Positions 6,031 through 9,426 of a DNA stretch of 9,426 nt are shown piece by piece. The position numbers and the translations under genes were made by a program. The stretch is from Planctomycetota bacterium (lineage in GTDB: Bacteria; Planctomycetota; Phycisphaerae; Sedimentisphaerales; Anaerobacaceae), in contig JABMRO010000254.1 of NCBI GenBank assembly GCA_013202635.1, forward strand, positions 1 through 9,426, in the 5' to 3' direction. The first letter of the stretch is position 1. Every line of letters starts with the position of its first letter. The notes beneath the pieces are model-generated. The model was given only the letters and a program-made list of their open reading frames with translations, searched no databases and was not told the DNA's origin.

Positions 6031-6059
6031 TATTTAACAGAATTTTCCTCTTGCGTCAA
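6031..6059 (-). promoter_or_regulatory. Weak sigma-70-like promoter candidate for the pheA-led cluster
   Basis: On the minus strand TTGACG (6059-6054, five of six consensus) is followed after 17 nt by TAAATA (6036-6031), a poor -10 in a very AT-rich stretch. It would give a leader of about 70 nt. It is the only candidate in the 152-nt divergent region that faces pheA, but the -10 match is weak. Confidence 0.35.
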
Positions 6060-6108
6060 TGAATTTGACTTATTAGATAATATTTTAAGCACACAATTCA
6101 GGTAAAAT

Positions 6109-6633
6109 ATGAAAAAAGTAACAAAATATACAATTTTTCAGACCAAATGGGGCTATTTCGGCCTTGCTGGGACCGAATATGGCCTTTGCCGTACCCAACT
6201 GCCCGGAACGAATCCTGAAAAAATCAAATCACGCCTATTAAAAAATCTTCCAAATCCTCAATATGATAAAACCTTTTGCAAGATTCTCCAGAAACAGATA
6301 ACCGCCTACTTTGAGGGTGATTATATAAAATTCAGCAGGGATATTCCTCTGGCCCTCGATGGATTCAGCTCGTTCGGCATATCGGCTTTAACCACTTGCA
6401 GGGATGTAGAAATCGGCCAAATAATAACTTACGGCCAATTAGCGAAAAAAGCAGGCAGGCCAAACGCCTCCCGGGCTGTCGGCAGCACCCTCGCCAAAAA
6501 TCCTCTGCCACTAATTATCCCCTGCCATCGAATAATCCGTAGCGACGGCAAGATGGGCGGCTTCTCCGCACCCGGCGGTATAACCTTCAAAAAGAAAATG
6601 CTTAAGCTTGAGTGCAAAGCCCTCGGTCTCTGA
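6109..6633 (+). CDS. ogt: Methylated-DNA--protein-cysteine methyltransferase (O6-alkylguanine-DNA alkyltransferase)
   Basis: A suicide DNA-repair protein that moves the alkyl group from O6-alkylguanine to its own cysteine. The 174 residues are of Ogt length. The C-terminal domain is clear: GQIITYGQLAKKAGRPNASRAVGSTLAKNP (103-132) covers the conserved Tyr (Y108), the recognition helix and the Arg finger (R122). The active-site motif PCHRII (138-143) has the acceptor C139, and MGGFSAPGG (148-156) closes the pocket. The N-terminal domain (1-75) is divergent, and the usual FQ-x-x-VW segment before the IP-x-G turn reads FGISAL with EIG (89-103), so the Trp is replaced. Without an Ada-type metal-binding domain it is a stand-alone repair enzyme. 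A short AGGT lies five bases before the ATG. It is divergent from pheA and has no partner gene. Confidence 0.93.
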   Translation: MKKVTKYTIFQTKWGYFGLAGTEYGLCRTQLPGTNPEKIKSRLLKNLPNPQYDKTFCKILQKQITAYFEGDYIKFSRDIPLALDGFSSFGISALTTCRDVEIGQIITYGQLAKKAGRPNASRAVGSTLAKNPLPLIIPCHRIIRSDGKMGGFSAPGGITFKKKMLKLECKALGL

Positions 6634-6675
6634 TACCTCTATCCTCTTAATACAACTCAATTTATCAACTACATA

Positions 6676-6700
6676 AAATTTTTCAAAAAATTTCTTTTTT
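6676..6700 (+). terminator. Possible weak terminator after ogt
   Basis: Arms AAATTTTT (6676-6683) and AAAAATTT (6686-6693) can pair, followed by C and six T. The stem has only A-T pairs, so a functional Rho-independent terminator is doubtful. The position between ogt and the next promoter fits. Confidence 0.28.
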
Positions 6701-6702
6701 CG

Positions 6703-6731
6703 TTGACAAATTAATGACTATCGTGTAAAAT
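6703..6731 (+). promoter_or_regulatory. Sigma-70 promoter of the membrane protein/HTH operon
   Basis: A perfect -35 TTGACA (6703-6708), a 17-nt spacer and -10 TAAAAT (6726-6731, five of six consensus). It is the best promoter in the window. Transcription would start at about 6738, inside the adjacent palindrome, leaving a leader of about 48 nt before the ATG at 6786. Confidence 0.75.
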
Positions 6732-6741
6732 TACATGTAAT
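6724..6741. promoter_or_regulatory. Putative operator: alternating TGTAA/TTACA half-sites
   Basis: TGTAA (6724-6728), TTACA (6731-6735) and TGTAA (6736-6740) alternate in orientation. The last two sit in a perfect 12-bp palindrome, ATTACATGTAAT (6730-6741). The array overlaps the -10 element and the expected start point, the classic position for a repressor. The small HTH protein of the same operon is an obvious candidate for autoregulation, but this is inference. Confidence 0.5.
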
Positions 6742-6785
6742 ATGATTAAAACCTTACTGATATGAGATATGAAAGGAGTAATGAA

Positions 6786-7301
6786 ATGAACGAATTCATT
6801 GAAAAAAACAGGCGGTTGCTGCGTTTTTGCTGTGATGCCCTTCGAAGCATAGGACAAGTAGTTCTGATTTTGGGAGTGCTCAGCGTATGTGCAATAACTA
6901 CATTAGTGCTTTTATCAAAGTTCGGGAACTGGCATGCACCCGAAGGTTTTAAAATGTTTATTGCGATGATGCCATTGGGTGCCTTCAATATTTTCTTTAT
7001 CGGGATAGGACTACTGGGGCTGTCGCAATTTATCAGGTACCTGGTCGAAAGAGATTGTAAACCTGGCTGGATACTCCGTCATGGAGAAATGTTTTTCTAC
7101 CTGTATGCACTCCTGACCATTTTGTGTGTCGTTTGGGTATATACGATTGCCCCGAGTGACTTTTCTCCGGACATGTACAGCGGGGTGTCCGTGATACTTG
7201 TAGTGATTTCTACTGCGGTAAGAGTTTTGATTCTGGTCGGACTGGGCCAGATATTGCGGTACCTTATGCCCGTCATTGAAGAATCAAAAACGCTGGTCTG
7301 A
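6786..7301 (+). CDS. Four-helix integral membrane protein of unknown function (partner of an HTH regulator)
   Basis: I do not recognise the family with confidence. The start is set at the ATG at 6786, which has AAAGGAG with seven-base spacing; the in-frame ATG at 6762 has none. The 171 residues have four hydrophobic segments at about 22-45, 56-84, 102-122 and 132-159, and short charged ends. A conserved-looking loop (84-101) is rich in Arg, Asp, Cys and Gly. The two termini should be on the same side, probably cytosolic given the basic N-terminus. The stop overlaps the ribosome binding site of the downstream Cro/C1-type regulator. The layout, a 160-170 residue four-helix protein followed by a very small HTH protein, resembles the DUF2975 (YoaS-like)/YozG pairs of Firmicutes, but the DUF2975 sequence signature is not clear here. 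Confidence 0.72.
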   Translation: MNEFIEKNRRLLRFCCDALRSIGQVVLILGVLSVCAITTLVLLSKFGNWHAPEGFKMFIAMMPLGAFNIFFIGIGLLGLSQFIRYLVERDCKPGWILRHGEMFFYLYALLTILCVVWVYTIAPSDFSPDMYSGVSVILVVISTAVRVLILVGLGQILRYLMPVIEESKTLV

Positions 7302-7314
7302 AGGAGAGCAAAAG

Positions 7315-7530
7315 ATGATTAATATTCGACTGGATTACGTACTTCTGGATAAGCGAATGAAGCTGAAAGATTTGGCACAGGCCACAGGTCTTGCGGTAAA
7401 TAACCTTTCCATTCTCAAAACCAACAAGGCACGCGCAATTCGCTTTTCCACTTTGAACAGCTTATGCAAGGCGTTGAACTGCACGCCCGGTGAATTGATT
7501 GAGTATGTCCCGGATGATGAAAATTCCTGA
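7315..7530 (+). CDS. Small Cro/C1-type (HTH_26-like) transcriptional regulator
   Basis: The 71-residue protein is essentially one DNA-binding domain. The pattern is MINIRLDYVLLDKRMKLKDLAQATGLAVNNLSILKTNKARAI..., with the helix-turn-helix at about 17-37 (LKDLAQATGLAVNNLSILK), FSTLNSLCKALNCTPGELIEY at 45-65 and a short acidic tail. This is the standard YozG-like pattern (LxxLCxALxCxPGDLLEY). The start at 7315 has AAGGAG eight bases upstream; an upstream in-frame extension lacks a site and would overlap the previous gene. It begins 13 nt after the membrane protein stop, so the two are one operon. It has no sensor domain, so its signal may come through the membrane protein; that is inference from linkage. 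Likely target: the TGTAA/TTACA sites at its own promoter. It converges with the next gene with only two bases between the stops. Confidence 0.88.
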   Translation: MINIRLDYVLLDKRMKLKDLAQATGLAVNNLSILKTNKARAIRFSTLNSLCKALNCTPGELIEYVPDDENS

Positions 7531-7532
7531 AA

Positions 7533-8243
7533 TTATTCCAGATGTACAACGCCGGTTGTGCGGTCGGCCTCGAGGCTGGCTTTCTTGATAATATCATAAA
7601 GCTCGCGGGGTCTGCGCACCTTTTCAAACTCAAACTCCGGGTCCGACTTGTCGGTCGTTATCAGTCCAACAGAACCTATTCCGACAATACAATCCAGCAA
7701 ATTCCTGCGCATCTTCAGATCTATCACCCTGAACATATCTATATTATCGACCTGTCTGTCGAGGATGCCCCGGCCCCATTCAATCCTGTCAGGGGAAACT
7801 TCGTAATAGGTCATTTTTAGCTTGACCATTTTTAACACAAGAATAAACACAACAACCAGGCCAAGCCCAACGCCGGTAATAACCCGGTACATAGCGGCCG
7901 CTGAAATCTGATTTTCGGTAAGTTTTAAGTTCAGCAAGTCATTAGCCAGCCTCTCAAGAGGAAATTTTATCAAAAGGACTGCCAGTACAAGAAAGAACAT
8001 ACCCTTGACTATTGTCGAGGTTATTCCCCACAGAGAGGGCCTGGCCGCAAACAGGACGCCATCATCCGTATCCTGCGTTTCTTCGCCTCTCGATAATTCC
8101 GTATCCGACTGCCGTTTCTTTTCCATGGCCCTGGCCTTATCGCTTTTAAGAAATTCATTGCAGAAACGGCACTTGATTGCGCGGGCCTGTATGGTCTCAG
8201 CACAAAACGGACATTCTTTAGTCTGGAAATTAATAAACACCAT
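7533..8243 (-). CDS. Zinc-ribbon, membrane-anchored bacterial PH-domain (bPH_2/DUF304) protein
   Basis: The start at 8243 gives 236 residues, placing the conserved part near the N-terminus. An upstream in-frame ATG at 8336 would add 31 residues that look non-conserved. Neither start has a clear ribosome binding site. Residues 11-28 form a zinc ribbon with CPFC and CRFC pairs (C11, C14, C25, C28) around AETIQARAIK, typical of 'CPxCAExIQxxAIKCRxCGxxL' ribbons. A charged linker follows (33-60), then two membrane helices at about 73-92 and 120-141. After the second helix comes the bPH_2 core: TYYEVSPDRIEWGRGIL, then VDNIDMFRVIDLKM, then GIGSVGLITTD and RRPRELYDIIKKA (to about 221). Members of this group are membrane-associated proteins without a settled biochemical role. 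The gene stands alone, convergent with the HTH gene. Confidence 0.82.
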   Translation of the reverse strand: MVFINFQTKECPFCAETIQARAIKCRFCNEFLKSDKARAMEKKRQSDTELSRGEETQDTDDGVLFAARPSLWGITSTIVKGMFFLVLAVLLIKFPLERLANDLLNLKLTENQISAAAMYRVITGVGLGLVVVFILVLKMVKLKMTYYEVSPDRIEWGRGILDRQVDNIDMFRVIDLKMRRNLLDCIVGIGSVGLITTDKSDPEFEFEKVRRPRELYDIIKKASLEADRTTGVVHLE

Positions 8244-8495
8244 TAAATATATATCGGAAAAACACCTGATTTTGAGCAGAAGATTCTTTCGCCTGTCACT
8301 TTTGAAAATCCAAATTAGCTTATTGCTTATTTGCATACGAACGCAAAAGCTAAAACAAAAACTGCTCCGAAATTTTGACTTAATACTTTTACCTCAACTT
8401 AGCCTAACATCTTGTATAAAATGGACTTATAAAGATATCCGGCTTTTAGTCAGGAAATCAAAGATAATTTTTTACAAAAATAATGTAAAATAAAC
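8244..8495. other. Divergent intergenic region between the PH-domain gene and the DERD membrane operon
   Basis: This AT-rich stretch has no coding signal I trust. It contains a possible nested stem (TAGCTT at 8316-8321 with AAGCTA at 8347-8352, and TTTGC/GCAAA inside) and the first TGTAAA box near 8484. No clear promoter for the minus-strand gene was found. Confidence 0.4.
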
Positions 8496-8557
8496 TTGAC
8501 AAAATGTAAGGTTTACTTTACATTTACAGGCATAGAGAAGCACAAGTGTAAAATAAG
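8484..8557. promoter_or_regulatory. Clustered TGTAA(A) boxes around the DERD operon promoter
   Basis: TGTAAAATAA occurs at 8484-8493 and again at 8548-8557. Between them are TGTAA at 8505-8509 and two inverted copies, TTTACA at 8517-8522 and 8523-8528. An exact inverted repeat, AAATGTAA (8502-8509) and TTACATTT (8518-8525) with 8 nt between, fills the promoter spacer and -10. This is a repressor-like layout and uses the same pentamer as the operator at 6724-6740. Confidence 0.5.
8496..8524 (+). promoter_or_regulatory. Sigma-70 promoter of the DERD membrane protein operon
   Basis: Perfect -35 TTGACA (8496-8501), a 17-nt spacer, and -10 TACATT (8519-8524, four of six consensus). The expected start is near 8531, with a leader of about 37 nt to the ATG at 8568. 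The weaker -10 is embedded in an inverted repeat, consistent with a regulated promoter. Confidence 0.6.
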
Positions 8558-8567
8558 GAGAAAAATT

Positions 8568-9005
8568 ATGAATAGATGGCAGAAAATTTCATGGTTTAAT
8601 TTGATAGTAGTCATAGGAGGTTCGGTGATGAGCGTAGTCGCGGCAGGGACACTTCCGCTTGAGGAACGTTTAATCCCACCGAACCGAATAACTGTGGTAA
8701 TAATTATATCACTAGTTCTTATAGGAATGTCAAAGACTATTTTTCGCAAATCAGACAAGCAGGTGGACTTCGATGAACGGGACAAGCAGATACACCACAA
8801 AGCTAATCTTTTCGGCTGGACAGGTTTTGGTCTGGGTATGGCGGCGACTATCATGTTTTGTTACTTTGCGGTGGGTCCATTGGGCAGTTTCCCACCTCTT
8901 GCTTTGCCAATAATACCTCTGGTGGGCGTAGCTTTTAAGATAATAGTGGAATCCGTCGCTGCACTCATTCAGTACGGCTGGGGAATTAAAGGAGAACAAT
9001 TATGA
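8568..9005 (+). CDS. Four-helix membrane protein with FDERD-x2-IH loop, paralogue 1 (DUF2178-like)
   Basis: The start at 8568 has AAGGAG with seven-base spacing; the reading frame is open further upstream, but that part covers the promoter. The 145 residues have four hydrophobic segments at about 9-27, 41-59, 81-102 and 111-136. The loop between the second and third is charged and holds VDFDERDKQIHHKA (66-79). A D-E-R-x-x-x-I motif after the second helix is typical of DUF2178-type and related small membrane proteins that often sit next to HTH regulators; the family call is tentative. The end GLY-poor helix runs into LIQYGW (133-138). The stop TGA overlaps the next ATG (ATGA), so translation is coupled to paralogue 2, which is alike over the last 72 aligned positions. 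Biochemical role unknown. Confidence 0.75.
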   Translation: MNRWQKISWFNLIVVIGGSVMSVVAAGTLPLEERLIPPNRITVVIIISLVLIGMSKTIFRKSDKQVDFDERDKQIHHKANLFGWTGFGLGMAATIMFCYFAVGPLGSFPPLALPIIPLVGVAFKIIVESVAALIQYGWGIKGEQL

Positions 9006-9426
9006 ATCAAACAAAAGAAGTATCTTGGTTCTATTTCTTTTTGGGATTAGCTTGTTTTCTTATCCCGGGCTCAGTCGCCATATTTATTGCTTATGACAAG
9101 GGAATATCCTTCGCACCTGTGCTTATGTTCACAGGCATTGTCATCTGGGGTGGATTATTTTGGTTATTTCCTTTTACTTTCGGCAAGCTCGGCAAAGGGA
9201 AAAAGAAAGTCACTTTCGATGAGCGGGACCAGTTAATCCATAAAAGATCAGTTATGGCCGCATACGTAGTGCTTTGGTTATATTTCGTTGCTGCATGTGT
9301 GATTGCCTGGTGCATCGTTGGTCCACGTGGCTCTATTTCAGTTAACGTGATGCCACTGACTCTTATTGGGGGTCTTGTCATTTTTACGCTTGTGCAGGGT
9401 CTGGCTTCCCTGATTCAGTACGGCCG
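9002..9426 (+). CDS. Four-helix membrane protein with FDERD-x2-IH loop, paralogue 2 (3' end outside window)
   Basis: The ATG at 9002 overlaps the preceding stop by ATGA and has AAAGGAG with seven-base spacing. The visible 141 residues contain four hydrophobic segments at about 9-31, 37-58, 86-106 and 116-137. The cytosolic-type loop is basic (KLGKGKKK, 62-69) and carries VTFDERDQLIHKR (70-82). From V70 to G141 it aligns without gaps to residues 66-137 of paralogue 1, with 24 identities of 72 by hand count, including FDERD, IH, GP-x-GS and LIQYG. It also shares SWF at 8-10. The frame is still open at the edge, but the match to paralogue 1 suggests only a few residues are missing. Such modules often carry a small regulator next; that gene, if present, is beyond the window. 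Confidence 0.75.
   Translation, partial: MNQTKEVSWFYFFLGLACFLIPGSVAIFIAYDKGISFAPVLMFTGIVIWGGLFWLFPFTFGKLGKGKKKVTFDERDQLIHKRSVMAAYVVLWLYFVAACVIAWCIVGPRGSISVNVMPLTLIGGLVIFTLVQGLASLIQYG

Noticed and set aside
8316..8352. Nested hairpin TAGCTT...AAGCTA with an inner TTTGC/GCAAA
   Set aside because: The stems are short, unevenly bulged and AT-rich, and not placed at a clear functional point. I could not tell it from chance.
8005..8493. A 162-codon plus-strand reading frame across the PH-domain gene and its upstream region
   Set aside because: It lies opposite a gene with clear zinc-ribbon and bPH_2 motifs, its product has no recognisable pattern, and there is no ribosome binding site.
1..9426. 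CRISPR array, transposase, integrase or phage genes
   Set aside because: No regularly spaced long direct repeats, no DDE or recombinase motifs, and no tRNA attachment site. The periodic repeats found are only 7 or 14 nt long and have no unique spacers.

Overview
The window looks like a chromosomal segment of a free-living, Gram-negative-type bacterium. I favour a member of the Planctomycetota (Phycisphaerae-like) because CoaC and CoaB are separate proteins, the intergenic spacers are peculiar and repeat-rich, and a secreted apiosidase-like (DUF4038) protein lies beside housekeeping genes. That assignment is inference and could be wrong, since no rRNA or other phylogenetic marker is present.

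The left and centre (about 228-5956, minus strand) form one long co-directional housekeeping cluster, read right to left: pheA (chorismate mutase/prephenate dehydratase), tpiA (triosephosphate isomerase), secG (translocon subunit), a YicC-family endoribonuclease, gmk (guanylate kinase), rpoZ (RNA polymerase omega), coaC (phosphopantothenoylcysteine decarboxylase) and coaB (phosphopantothenate-cysteine ligase). The yicC-gmk-rpoZ-coaBC order is a classic conserved bacterial neighbourhood; pheA and tpiA-secG have been joined in front of it. Spacers are 41-143 nt with no convincing internal terminator, so co-transcription from a promoter upstream of pheA is plausible. Several spacers are built from degenerate 7-nt repeats. 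CoaC and CoaB lie in the same reading frame with a single TAA between them. At the far left, a separate gene with its own promoter and signal peptide begins and runs off the window (DUF4038/GH140-like).

At about 5957-6108 the strand changes. To the right lie ogt (O6-alkylguanine-DNA alkyltransferase, plus), then a two-gene operon of an unrecognised four-helix membrane protein and a small Cro/C1-type regulator (6786-7530, plus) behind a strong sigma-70 promoter with a palindrome at its start point. Convergent to it is a zinc-ribbon plus membrane-anchored bacterial PH-domain protein (7533-8243, minus). After a 324-nt divergent spacer comes a translationally coupled pair of paralogous four-helix membrane proteins sharing an FDERD-x2-IH motif (8568 to the window end, plus; the second is cut by the edge).

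The right-hand 2.8 kb is the accessory-looking part. Both of its plus-strand operons encode small multi-helix membrane proteins of unknown role, and both promoters carry clustered TGTAA/TTACA half-sites. This suggests, but does not prove, common control, perhaps by the small HTH protein. No tRNA, rRNA, CRISPR array or transposase was seen.
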